DNA from: Chara braunii
Taxonomy: Eukaryota > Streptophyta > Charophyceae > Charales > Characeae
Assembly: GCA_003427395.1 (NCBI GenBank)
Contig: BFEA01000017.1
Coordinates: 5,270,347 to 5,327,311 of the forward strand
Direction of reading: 5' to 3'
Length of the DNA: 56,965 nucleotides
This document shows, in pieces, positions 22,044-32,036 of this stretch. Numbering within the stretch: the first letter of the stretch is position 1; each line of letters starts with the position of its first letter. The translations under genes were made by a program, and so were the position numbers. The notes beneath the pieces were generated by a model. That model was not told the DNA's origin. It saw only the letters and a program-made list of their open reading frames with translations, and did no database searches.

Positions 22044-22961
22044 TTACTTTGACAATCCATGTTCGAGCTCAAAGTGTTTGGCGGAGAGCCAGACTTTGTC
22101 CCCTACTTTGAAATGCAAGTCTCGTCTGTGTTTGTTAATCTTGTTTGCTTGTTGTTCTTGTGTTCTTTCGAGGGCGTCGGTTGCTTCCCTGAGGAGTCGA
22201 TTCATTGTTGCTACCCATTCATTGAGGGAAGGGCAGGGTGTGGAGGGGTTGAGTTGCGAGGGAAGCAGGAAATCGGAGAGCGAGCGCGGATGGTAGCCAA
22301 GGTCAAGGTAGAATGGAGACATGCCAGTGGAAGGACAGGTACTGTTGTTGTAGGTGATCTCGACGGCGGTGAGCAACTGATCCCAATCGTGTTGACGTGG
22401 ATGACAGTACTTTTGTAGGATTCTTTGGAGAGTATCGTTCATCTTCTCGGTTTGTCCATCGGTCTGTGCTTGGAATGCAGTGCTACACTTGAGTCTAGTT
22501 CCGTAGGCATTGAAGAGCTGTTTCCAGAACCGTGAGAGGAAACAGGGATCGCGGTCGCTGATGATATTCTCGGGGAGGGCGTGTTGGCGTGGAACATGGT
22601 TGAAGAAGAGTAAGGCGATGTCTTTGGCGGTGTGCGAGGTGGTGCAAGGGATGAAGTGGGCGCGTTCGGTCAGGCAGCAGACAATGACGTAGATGCAATC
22701 ATGCCCACGGTCGGTCTTAGGGAGGCCGCACACAAAGTCCATGGAAATGGACTGCCACCGGTGAGTGGGGATGGGCAATGATTGGAGCTTGCCGGTTTTG
22801 GCCTGGTTCGAGGGATTGACAGCCTGACACGTGGGACATGAGCAAATGTATGTTTTGGCATCGGCGAGTAGAGACGACCAATAGAAGTAGCGGGAGATGG
22901 TGTCGAAGGTTTTCTGGAAACCGAGGTGACCTGTGGTCTTGGCGTTGTGGTGCTCGGCCAA
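22044..22961 (-). CDS. Integrase core of the chromovirus
   Basis: A 305-codon frame, the best preserved part of the element. The N-terminal zinc domain is present (HHNAKTTGHLGFQKT then CSCPTC, the HHCC pattern). The DDE core follows: MDFVCGLP with the first Asp, IISDRDPCF with the second, and QTDGQTEKMN with the Glu. The protein would insert element cDNA into host DNA. It starts inside the ancestral polyprotein, so the first Met is not a real start, and it stops at a TAA before the chromodomain. Confidence 0.9.
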   Translation of the reverse strand: MAEHHNAKTTGHLGFQKTFDTISRYFYWSSLLADAKTYICSCPTCQAVNPSNQAKTGKLQSLPIPTHRWQSISMDFVCGLPKTDRGHDCIYVIVCCLTERAHFIPCTTSHTAKDIALLFFNHVPRQHALPENIISDRDPCFLSRFWKQLFNAYGTRLKCSTAFQAQTDGQTEKMNDTLQRILQKYCHPRQHDWDQLLTAVEITYNNSTCPSTGMSPFYLDLGYHPRSLSDFLLPSQLNPSTPCPSLNEWVATMNRLLREATDALERTQEQQANKINKHRRDLHFKVGDKVWLSAKHFELEHGLSK

Positions 22962-23084
22962 GAGTTGGGTACGGAGACCACGTGTGTCAGGGATCCACAG
23001 TCAGCGAGTGCCTTTGGTGTCGATGTAGAGGAGGTTGTCGTGTAGGGAGTAGTCGGGGACTGGATCAAGATCGCAGAGCTTGTT

Positions 23085-23789
23085 CTAAATGGCGGCGAAG
23101 TCTGGGCAAGAAAGGTAGCCTTGGGTGTATCGGTGATGGAGTGATGGGAGGGGTTGGATATGGGTCATGGCGGCGTAGGCTTTCTCGGGGGGCTTGTGGT
23201 CGGGTCGACGAGAGAGGGCATCAGCAACGCGGTTGCTTTTGTTGGGGGTATGGCAAATGGTGAATGTGAACTGGGCAAGGAAGTCGAACCATCGAGCTTG
23301 GCGTGGGGTGATGTCTTTCTTGGTGAGGATGGAAGAAACGATAGTGTTGTCAGTGCGGATGGTGAAGTATTGCCCGTCGAGGTACGGGCGCCAAACTGTT
23401 AGGGCGTGAATCACGACGAGGAGTTCCTTCTCGTTGGAGGGTTAATTCATCTCCGCGGGAAGGAGCTTCTTGCTTGCGAAGGCGATGGGGTATTCGCCAG
23501 GTGGAGCCTCGGGGTGAGTGGGCGAGTCCTTGATGGAGGGTGTCTCGGCGGTGTCGCGGGGGAAATGTTGGGACAGTACGGCTCCAATGGCGAAGTCGGA
23601 GGCATCAGTGGTGACATAGAAATGTCGAGTGGGGTCGACGATCTTGAGGACAGGGGCCGTGGTGATGGTTTGCTTGAGGAAGTCGAAAGCGTGTTGGCAG
23701 CTTGTTCCAATTGTCCTTGCGTGTGAGTTTGTGGAGAGGGCAAGAGATCTCGAAAAAGTTGCGAATGAACGGGCGGTAATCGTTGGCAA
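23085..23789 (-). pseudogene. RNase H domain, two frames
   Basis: Two minus frames together give a Ty3-type RNase H. The first has TTDASDFAIGAVLSQ with the first catalytic Asp. The second has KELLVVIHALTVWRPYLDG, which supplies the Glu, and IRTDNTIVSSIL with the next Asp. It ends with RVADALSRRPD, the usual tether sequence. The domain removes the RNA strand of RNA/DNA hybrids. A stop near 23442 separates the halves, and sequence just before the integrase (22962-23084) is also interrupted. Confidence 0.82.
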
Positions 23790-24930
23790 GGCCGAGGAAG
23801 GAACGGAGTTGGAGGAGGGTCTTGGGCGGGGGGTACTCGACGAGGGTTGTGACCTTAAATACGGATGCCTTCAGTGGAGACAATGTGCCCAAGGTATTCG
23901 ACGCTCGAAGCAGCAAACGTACATTTAGTGAGCTTGGTGTAAAATTTTTACTCTCGGAGGATCGAGAGGACTTGGCGATGTGCTGAAGGTGAGACTCGAA
24001 GGTGGGGCTAAAGATGAGGATGCCATCAAGGTACACGACACAGACTTCGAGGAGGTCATGAAAGATGTGGTTCATGGTGGACTGGAATGTGGCGGGGGCA
24101 TTGGTGAGTCCGAAAGGCATTACGAGGAACTCGTAGTGCCCGAACCGAGAGCAGAATGCGGCCTTGTGGGTATCCTCCTCGCGGATACGGATTTGGTGGA
24201 AGCCACTGCGGAGGTCGATCTTGATGAAATATTTGGCTCCATGGAGGCGATCAAGAAGTTCAGATATTCGGTGGAGTGGGTACTTGTTGTTGATCGTGAT
24301 CCAATTTAAGGCATGGTAGTCTGTGCACATGCGGAGTTCCGAGGTGTCGTTCTTCTTGATGAAGAGACAAGTGGTTCCGAAGGGGGAGGAGCTAGGCTTA
24401 ATGAATCCTTTTTCAAGGAGTGCATTGAGATGGCGCTTCATTTCTTCGGCCTCGGGGACGCGGAGTTGGTACGGAGGGCGGCAAGGAGGAGAATGGTCGG
24501 GCTCGAGATCAATGGTGTGGGATACACCTCGATCGGGAGGTAAACCGACGGGCAAGGACTCGGGGAAGACGCCCTTAAATTCAGAGAGGAGAGCGGTGAT
24601 GTGAGGATCGAAAGGGGGGTCTTGGTCGGGTTTGTCCATTGGAAGCAAGTCGTCGGGACGCTCGTGGTCGATAACAAGACAATAGTAAGCGGAGTCGGTG
24701 TGTTCACGAGATATGTGAAGGAACTGGTGAGGGGAGACAGGGGGTGGGGTAGAAGGGGGGAGAAGGTAAGGGATGTCAAGAGGAGAGTGAGGGGGGCGGG
24801 TGAGTCGGACGAAGGAGGGGTGGAAAGAGTAGGGCATGAAACGGTCAAGCCATAGAGTCCCCAAGACGATGTCGCACATGCGGTGCATGACATCGAAGGA
24901 GACCTGACTGCGAAGAGGACCGACAGTCAT
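23605..24930 (-). pseudogene. Reverse transcriptase domain with altered active site
   Basis: This 441-codon frame contains the protease tail and RT: PPYQLRVPEAEEMKRHLNA, ELRMCTDYHALNWITINNKY, IKIDLRSGFHQIRIREED, FGLTNAPATFQSTMNHIF and VVYLDGILIFS. Ty3 RTs have YxDD at the last motif; here the second Asp is Gly (codon at 24022-24024), which should abolish polymerase activity. After this motif the connection to RNase H is scrambled by frame changes before FLGLANDYRPFIRNF resumes. Confidence 0.88.
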
Positions 24931-24984
24931 GAGGGTCTCGGGGACAGTGCGATCGACAACGATGGTCGAGTCCTTATCCCCTAG

Positions 24985-25191
24985 TCAGATGGTGATCGGG
25001 GAGTCGTAGCCGGTGGAAGAGAGGCCGACTTTGTGGACACGGGCTTCGGTGATGAAGTTGCCGGTGGCACCAATATCAAGGAGGGCCCGAAACTTCACCG
25101 TCGATGTGCCAAGGGAGACGAAGATAAACTTGAGCTGGAACTGTGTGGAATTTTTTGTAGGAATCTGAATACGTATAGGATTTTCTCCCAC
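24985..25191 (-). pseudogene. Aspartic protease fragment
   Basis: A 68-codon frame with ALLDIGATGNFI, the flap-and-catalytic region of a retroelement aspartic protease. The canonical triad DSG/DTG reads DIG, so the site is altered. Upstream of about 25146 the sequence belongs to the LTR of the other element, so the chromovirus gag and start are lost at this junction. The first codons of this frame lie in that foreign LTR. Confidence 0.72.
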
Positions 25192-25667
25192 GCTCGCTCT
25201 ACCACGCGGATATGGTACTTTTCAATTTGAATTAGCTGTAACTGTTTTGGTGCCCTTTTGCCTCCGCGTCGGCGCCATGCATGCGAGCCTCCCCTCACCG
25301 CTTCCCACGCTGCCTTAGACACTCTTCTTCGCGCTCACGCTGCTTCTCTCTCTGTAACCGTTTTCCATCTCTCCTTCGACCTTGCGCGCCTTTTCTCTCC
25401 TTCCTGATTGTCTGAATCTTGGTTCCGTTTCACGCTATTCTTCACGTTCTTCTTCTTCCCGCTCTAATCCCCGCGCTGAAATACCCTGTCGACACCCCCC
25501 CCCCCCTCTTCACTCCCTGTAGCCAAGGAGATGCGCCGTGTAAGAAGGAAAATCCTGACACACGGCAATTCTGATTGGCTACATGGCTTTCGTCAGGCGA
25601 ATATCCCTGAGCCTTTCCCTACTCCCTGTCTCAGTCCTAACCCTTCCTAGCGTCTATCTTCTTTTCC

Positions 25668-25680
25668 ACAACTATAAATT
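25668..25680 (+). promoter_or_regulatory. TATA-like box in 5' LTR
   Basis: CAACTATAAATTCC is kept in the 3' LTR as CAGTTATAAATTCC near 36450. It is the best candidate for the element's promoter, giving a transcript leader of more than 1 kb that includes the LTR ORF. Confidence 0.5.
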
Positions 25681-26320
25681 CCGCAAGTGCTCCCGAAAAT
25701 CTCTCTCTCGACTCATCAGCCCGCTTCCGGGAAGCTGTGGCTAGGTGGTATGAAGGAAGGTGCGAGTCGAAAAGTCCCGACGAGCTGGCTGTAGTTTTAG
25801 CGCTCGTCATGCTGGATCGCCCGACGAACTGTGGGATCCGAGCAGGGCCGTGTAGAGACTAAGTCGGCGGGTTGACGATCGCTATGGTGGATTGGCACGT
25901 GACGGTTGGGATCGTCAGTGCAAGTGAGACGTTCGAGTCGGAAGTGAGTGAGTGCATGGCCTAGGGCTATGGTGGAATTTTATGGCAGAAGTGCTTCCCT
26001 TTTTTGTCCCAAACTTTGTATCTTCGAGTGTGAATTTTGATCGCTCGGCTTTTAAGCCAGAACTTCCCTGGACAAGATTGCCTGACATTTTGTGATTGCT
26101 TTCTACTCGTTCTTCCCTCCTGGTCTGCGTCCATACTCTCTCTCTCTCTCTCCTCCGGTCACATTATATCGCAATTGGTGAATTATGGTAACCTTGCTTC
26201 TCTCACTTCGGTATGTGCATGCGGTGAGTCGTGTTAGAGAGTTTGTTATAGCATGATTGTAAGGACGATTGGCTGATCGGCTGGATGATCTGGTTGCCTG
26301 GAGTGTCAAACGAATGATGT

Positions 26321-26872
26321 ATGATTAAAATCTGTTTTGAGCTTGCCTTTGCTGCCATGTGGACTGACGGCCCCAACCCGACCGGGCGCCAACTTCCCAT
26401 GCCCCCGCCGCGCCCCTTCCTGTACAACGTGGAAAGGATACGTGTATGCGAGTGGGACGTACGAGAAGCCGTCGCCAAGATCGGAGGGCTCCCGAAACTC
26501 GGTGTTCTGGATTCGTCGGTGCGTTTTTTTTCATCATCGATACGCACTTTCCGCCCTATTCGTTGTTGTTGCCATTCGACGAACTGATCGTCGTCCCGAG
26601 GACGGCAGTGGAGCCCCATTGGCCTAACACGCTGTGCAGCGATTGTTGCCACGTTGAGCGTTACCAGGCGAAGGGTTTTCACTACCGCACGCGTGGCGAG
26701 AACGAGCACAAGGAAAAGGCTGCTCGATTGAGGCCCTCCACGTCGGACTCGGAGTTGTGTAACGAGTGCCGACGAGACCTCATCCGAAAACGGGATACTA
26801 GGTGTGTACCCACACCCTTTCACACGAAACGAAGAGCGACGGCTCGCTGGGAAGTCCAGCAATACTTTTTTT
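26321..26872 (+). pseudogene. LTR ORF, frameshifted copy in 5' LTR
   Basis: This is the counterpart of the intact 189-codon frame in the 3' LTR. It starts MIKICFELAFAAMWTDGPN. Loss of about 13 bp near GGAGGGCTCCC and a lengthened T-run near 26525 split it into overlapping frames of 88 and 142 codons. It keeps both Cys pairs (LCSDCC and LCNECRRD); the 3' copy has lost one Cys in the second pair. Two damaged copies retaining different parts imply that the ancestor had a full protein. Confidence 0.65.
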
Positions 26873-27108
26873 AGATTGAATTTCCCATAGTTGCGAGTCC
26901 CGTGCGCGCCTTTTTCTCCCTTAAAACCCGCGCGGCGACGGACCTTCTTCTTACTACAGTCGGACCAACACAGGGATTTCAGCTCTGTCTATGTCCCCGC
27001 ACTCAATTTTCCAAAAATTCTTGGCACACCCCATCTTTGCTGCCCTTCCCCGGGCCCCCTTCCGCAATTCAAAACCCTCCGACCGGCAAGCAGCGCAGGG
27101 CGTGAGGT

Positions 27109-27120
27109 TGGTATCGGAGC
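27109..27120 (+). other. Primer binding site (initiator Met tRNA)
   Basis: TGGTATCGGAGC directly follows the 5' LTR. It matches the plant retrotransposon consensus TGGTATCAGAGC, complementary to the 3' end of initiator tRNA-Met, with one mismatch. It marks where minus-strand cDNA synthesis starts. Confidence 0.8.
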
Positions 27121-27244
27121 GGACACGTGTCGGTCTTGACGTTAGTAAGACGAGCTGGCGAGAGGAAGACCAGCCAACCGATCTAATCGGCAGAGTCCTC
27201 CAGTTACCCGACAAAGGTCCACCGAAACTCAACCAGAAATACCC

Positions 27245-28503
27245 ATGGCTGATGCTAATGGAGCGCCTCCTCGGGTGATTTTTAGCATCCTCGCCACCTT
27301 TCCATTTTACCCCAATCATACCCATCCTGAGGCATGGCTCGAAGTCGTGCAAGCTCAGGGATATGGCGAAGAGGATCTTCCTCGTGTCATCACCTTGCTT
27401 CTCCGAAACACCGCTCATGATTGGTTTAGAAGACATAGGTGGTTAGATTGGGATACCTTCAAGAGAGCGTTCCTAGCAAGATTCGACGAAGTAAGTGAGG
27501 ATGCTGCATGGTTTGTGTTGCAAACTCGACCGCAGGAATGGTTTGTGTTGCAAACTCGACCGCAGGAATCCGGAGAGTTGCTGCCCGACTTAGTGGACCG
27601 GTTTCAAACCCCCTAGACAAATCAGGGCGAGAAGAAAACTTTGCTCGAGATTTGTTCATCGATCATCTCCGTAATCCAGTGTTGAAAGCAAAGCTGCAAA
27701 AAAAGGTTCCCCCAAAAACGAACCAGCTACCGGTCATCATTGCTAAAGCACTTGAACTCGACTTGATGGATACCCGCAAATACATCAGTCAGGGGGACAA
27801 AGACATCTCCGACACGATACAGGATGTCGCCGCCAAACGACGTTCGTGGCTCAGAGCGGTGGGGCGATTCTACCCTCGCCCTGATCACGACTATCACGAC
27901 GGACACTTGCCGTATCCCTCCCCTCATCTCCTGTCTTCTGCCCCTCCCCTCCCTCCCAAGATAGCGCCTGTGAACACCGTCTTGCCCCAGGCTGCGCCAT
28001 TACTTATCACTAACCTGTATCTAGCCTAGATGATTCATACCGCCACAACTAAACAATCTGAGTGGATGAACAATCTAATACAGATGCAAACTTCTCAAAT
28101 GGATCGATTTGAACAAATCATGACGAAACTGATAAAGGCTAACTCAAGTTCTCCGCGTCCCGCTCCTTCTTCGTACCCCATGCTGACTGCTCCTCCTGCC
28201 CCCGGCCAGGCGCCTACAACTCTGAATCAGGTGGTCAATCAAGCAAGAAGGGTTGAATGCTACAACGGTAAGCAACCCAGACACTTCACACGAAACTGCC
28301 CCCAGCCAAGGCGTAACCAACCCCCGCCGGCAGCCGCGCCTATCGCCTTGAATCAAGGACGGGTAGCTGCACTGTTAGAAGCCATAAGAAAAAGGAATCT
28401 GGCCTTCTCCTTACAGAGCCATCGACTGAACCCATCGCATCCACTTCGGGATCATCTTCCGAGGCGGCCGATGTTGTTGATCCGACAGAGTACCTCCAAC
28501 TAG
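27245..28503 (+). pseudogene. gag, broken by a frameshift and a stop
   Basis: The ATG at 27245 starts a protein with the retrotransposon gag pattern: PFYPNHTHPEAWLEVVQ, LLLRNTAHDWFRRH, WDTFKRAFLARF. A perfect 30-bp in-frame duplication (27510-27569) repeats ten residues, WFVLQTRPQE. At a C-run near 27608 the frame shifts and continues as REENFARDLFIDHLRNPVLK. A TAG at 28027-28029 interrupts it before MIHTATTKQSEWMNNLIQMQ. The zinc knuckle is degenerate: CYNGKQPRHFTRNC lacks the second Cys of CxxCxxxxHxxxxC. gag would form the particle around element RNA. Confidence 0.85.
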
Positions 28504-28546
28504 TGGGACTAATCGGAGCGATCCGACCTGGCAAAGACGAACTTGA

Positions 28547-29300
28547 ATGGGTGGAACGAGGATCAGAACTCGGTCCTCAGTTTCGAACAGGAGAGATCGA
28601 CGTTCTTCAGACACTCAAACACTTGGAAATCGAGTCCCTGTCCCAGTGGGCCATCTGCTGACCATATCAGAAGCAGCGAATGACAAACTTCTTCAACAGT
28701 GCCAGAAAAATCAGAAGTGCTTTACGTACCAACGCATTCAAAAGATGCTGGAGAAGAAGAAGGACGACGAGGCAGAAGTAGACTCTCCTCTATCGGAACC
28801 GATACCCACCTTAACCATGCCCGACGCGCTCGAGACTGCTCGAGTCGCCACCATTTCGTATGTAGAGAAAGATTACTTCGTTCGAGTTCGATCTGTTATA
28901 TGGAAAAGTGCGGAGTGTGATTGAGAGGTATGGGGAAAGCCGTTCAATGCCCTCGTTGATACCGGATCGTCTGCAGTAGCGATATCCTTGGAAACCGTTC
29001 GAAAAACTGGACGATTGAATTTGATCCTTCCCTTACTCGGGAAAGACAACTACGTCTCTGCAGACGAAGACACGATGAACATAGTCGGGATTATTGAAAA
29101 CGTAGTCGTCAAGGTAGGACGAGTACATGTCCTGGTTAACGCATTAGTAATCGATGTATAGTCATACTCGGTACTGTTGGGATTACCTTGGGTGATGGCT
29201 GTGGGTGCACGAATACATTTCGACTCCAAGCAGCTCGTCCTTACACATACTGGAGGAAAGCCTCAGACGGTTCCACTACGAGTCTCCACTCGACCACCAA
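28547..29300 (+). pseudogene. Aspartic protease region with two in-frame stops
   Basis: The frame leads from a charged linker (MLEKKKDDEAEVDSPL) into a retropepsin: FNALVDTGSSAVAIS with an intact DTG, then NIVGIIENVVVKVG and VLLGLPWVMAVGARI with the hydrophobic-Gly motif. In-frame stops occur at 28920-28922 and at 29160-29162. The protease would cleave the Gag-Pol polyprotein. The frame continues without shift into the RT-containing ORF downstream. Confidence 0.82.
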
Positions 29301-31579
29301 GAAAGACTCTCAATCTCACGCGAATAGGAATGATCCAAGTCCCGAGTCCAGAGGAGTCGTCCGAAAGCGGTGACGAGGACCGACACCTGTCCGATGATGA
29401 CGGGTATGACGAGCGAGATTACGACGAACTGTTATCTTACATGCCTACTGAAAAGGAATGGAGCCGGTTAGTCGAGCTGTTCAGTCACAAGGCTAAAGAA
29501 GAGTTCCAGATAAATCCGACTACTACTAGGACATTTGATCTGAATACAGAGGATAGCCAGACGGGCCCTGCTTTGCCTTTATCCCTGCGTGCACCAAGAG
29601 AAACTCAGATTTCAGTATCATCTTTCCTGGGAGAACCTATCTTGCAAATTTCGGATATGGCTGACCTCTTGGAACCCCCTCGAACCTTGTACGAAGGCGT
29701 GCTTTCATTACGAGAAAGGTATCAACAAATGGATCAGCACTTGGATTTTTTCGTCTCCCCGCCCAGGCCATTGCTCACGCAAAGTGTTGTGATCTCGCTA
29801 ATTAGGCAGGAGGCCGAAGCTCTGATTAGTGATGTTCCCAATCTGATGCAGGAAATGACTGAGCTAACGGGGTTGGGAATAGCCGCAAGCACCAATGACC
29901 TCGAGACCGATTCCGAAATTAAGGAAACCGAAATGATTAGCCCGACCGAATCACAAATGCTTGCTACTGTTTTTTCGGCCCGCACCAGCAGCTTCATGTT
30001 CTCCAGCGTAGAGGGGAGGCAACTGATAAAACCAGGTCAGATCGACGTACGGCTGAACCTTTTCGAACGATCAACGATCACCTTACCTGGTTACGTTCCC
30101 CGAGAAATTCGCCAGTCTTTGATTGATGTGTTGCATGGATATGTTGAGGTATTGAGTGTGCATGATTGTGATATTGGGTTGCCAAGTGTGATCGAACACG
30201 CGATCCTCACAGGGGATCATCCACCAATTAGCTGCGCCCCCTATCGATACTCTCCGGCGCAACGACGAGCTGCGTTCCAGAGAGTAAAGGAGTTTGAAGC
30301 TAATGGGTGGATCGAACCCGCCATCGGACCATGGTCGTTTCCTGTGGTGATTGTACCGAAGAAGGCGGGAGGGATTTGTATATGTATTGATTACCGGAAG
30401 TTGAATGATATCACGATTAAGGACTTGTACCCCCTCCCCCGGATTGACGAGTTGTTGGATGCTATTGGTGGTGCTCGATTTTTCAGCAAGTTTGATGTTC
30501 GTCATGGATTCCACCATCTCCTAGTTCGAAAGGAAGATCGCCCGAAGACGGCGTTCGTTCTTTTCGAAGGGACTTGGCAATGGATTTGATGCCCGATGGG
30601 AATCTGCAACGCCCCAGCCACGTTTTAGCGCGCGATGAATATGACTTTTCAGAACTTCGTGCGAAAAACGAGGCTGGCGCAGAGCGTTATTAATTATTGT
30701 GTGATCGTATACATGGATGATATCCTTGTGTATTCGAGTTCCTACGAAGGACATGTGCAACACATTGAATGGACGCTGCACGCACTGAAGGACGGTGGAT
30801 TCAAGGTGTCCCTCGAGAAATGCCAGTTTTTCCTCGCAAAGATTTCCTTTCAAGGCCACGTGGTTACGGACAAGTGGTTGCAACCGGAACCGCAGCAGGT
30901 AGCCGCGGTGAAAGACGCGCCGGTGCCGACGTCACTTACACAAGTATGCGCCTTTTTGGGACTAGCCTCGTACTATCGGAAGTTTATCAAGGGATTTGCA
31001 GCGATCGTGGGACCACTCACAAACTTGTTGAAAAAAAATCAGCCGTTGATTTGGACCCTGCATTGCGATCAGGCCTTTCGAGAACTTAAGGGGACTCTGA
31101 TCTCGGCCCCGGTCGTTATAAGACCGGACCCGGAAAAGCCTTTTGTTCTCATCGTCGATTGGCAGCCCGAGGCGATCTCAACGATCTTGGCCCAAGTAGG
31201 ACCTGATGGCCTGGAACACGTGGTGGAAGATGCGTCTAAATCGGTACCTTCCTGCAAGAGGAATTACTCCGCTTCAGCGGGGGAATGCTACGCGGCCTTG
31301 TGGGGAATCAGTCACTTCCGGGCTTACTTATATGGCCGAAATTTCACATTCGTGACTGATTATGAACCACTGTTGGCCCTGAAGAAGTCCAAGGACTACT
31401 CGGGTATGATCGGGCGATGGGCTACCACATTGCAGAGCATGGATTTTGACATTCGTCATCGGAAACACGAGAAACATGACAATGTGGATGGGCTGACACG
31501 GTTGCATCGACCCGGCAAGGTACCCAAGAGTGAGGAAGTGACACTGTGGCACGATCCGGAACCAAAGAACGAGCCCTAG
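29177..31579 (+). pseudogene. Reverse transcriptase and RNase H
   Basis: The first frame (to 30589) has a 180-residue linker, then RT motifs: HPPISCAPYRYSPAQRRA, WSFPVVIVPKKAGGICICID, YRKLNDITIKDLYPLPRIDE and FFSKFDVRHGFHHLLVRKED. It breaks near 30580, and CNAPATF is still readable in another frame. The second frame (30635-31579) has VYMDDILVYSSSYEGH with an intact YMDD, then FLGLASYYRKFIKGFA. RNase H follows, with FVLIVDWQPEAISTILAQ, SAGECYAALWGISHFRAY and FTFVTDYEPLLALKK, and the tether DNVDGLTRLHRP. Catalytic residues look intact; the frameshift is what kills it. Confidence 0.9.
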
Positions 31580-31779
31580 TACGGTGAGGTGGAGATCCTT
31601 CTGAAGGATTAGGTGGACACGAGCCCTCTCTCTCTCTCTCTCTCCATTCCCTGGAACAATGGCGACCCCTCCTTCGGCTCCCAACACCACTGACTCCCCT
31701 CCTTTTCCGCATTTGGAATTTTTCGCCAATCTTCCGGACGTTTTGCTATTTTTGCACGTGTATTTCACGACTTTATGGG

Positions 31780-31938
31780 GTAGACTGCTATCCCTTTGAA
31801 TCGGGGTTCACTGACTGGGTAGGGTGTGCCACGTGTGTTAATCGTGTTAATGGCGCATGCGTTCGCTATCGAACGAGTAGTAAGGCATGGAAGTGCCCCC
31901 TGTGTCGGACGGACAAGCTCCTCACGGAAGTTTGATTC
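31780..31938 (+). pseudogene. PHD-like zinc finger between RNase H and integrase
   Basis: A plus frame reads YGVDCYPFESGFTDW, then GCATCVNRVNGACVRY, then AWKCPLCRTDKLLTEV before a TGA. The order C-x12-C-x2-C-x8-C-x11-C-x2-C with Trp two residues before the last Cys pair resembles the C-terminal half of a PHD or related cross-brace finger. Its position after RNase H and before the integrase HHCC domain is unusual for Ty3 elements, whose chromatin-reading domain normally sits at the integrase C-terminus. It may be a reader of histone tails. The frame upstream (31600-31775) is interrupted. Confidence 0.55.
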
Positions 31939-32036
31939 GAGGCCGCCAAAACTGACGGCCCCGAATACGACGAAAAAACCGAAGGGCTGAAGTATGAACG
32001 GATAAAATATTACTGGCTAAATTAGCGGGTCAACCA

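Larger units (their letters stand above)
20210..25145 (-). mobile_element. Ty3/gypsy chromovirus, truncated at its 5' end
   Basis: Read on the minus strand the order is protease, reverse transcriptase, RNase H, integrase, chromodomain, then about 1 kb of 3' untranslated sequence with a 53-bp minisatellite, a polypurine tract and an LTR. That order, with integrase after RT and a C-terminal chromodomain, defines a chromovirus. gag and the 5' LTR are absent because the sequence stops in the protease where the neighbouring element's LTR starts. Several stops, frame changes and an altered RT active site show it is dead. Confidence 0.88.
25146..27108 (+). repeat. 5' LTR of the long-LTR Ty3 element
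   Basis: It begins TGGAATTTTTTGTAGGAATC and can be followed base by base against 35826-37892. It ends just before the primer binding site. A TATA-like ACTATAAATTCC near 25670 would put the transcription start around 25700. A (TC)n tract lies near 26133-26153. The outer edge lies inside the protease frame of the chromovirus. Confidence 0.85.

Noticed and set aside
22059-24855. Plus-strand ORFs of 100-140 codons opposite the chromovirus
   Set aside because: They are antisense shadows of clear RT, RNase H and integrase sequence.
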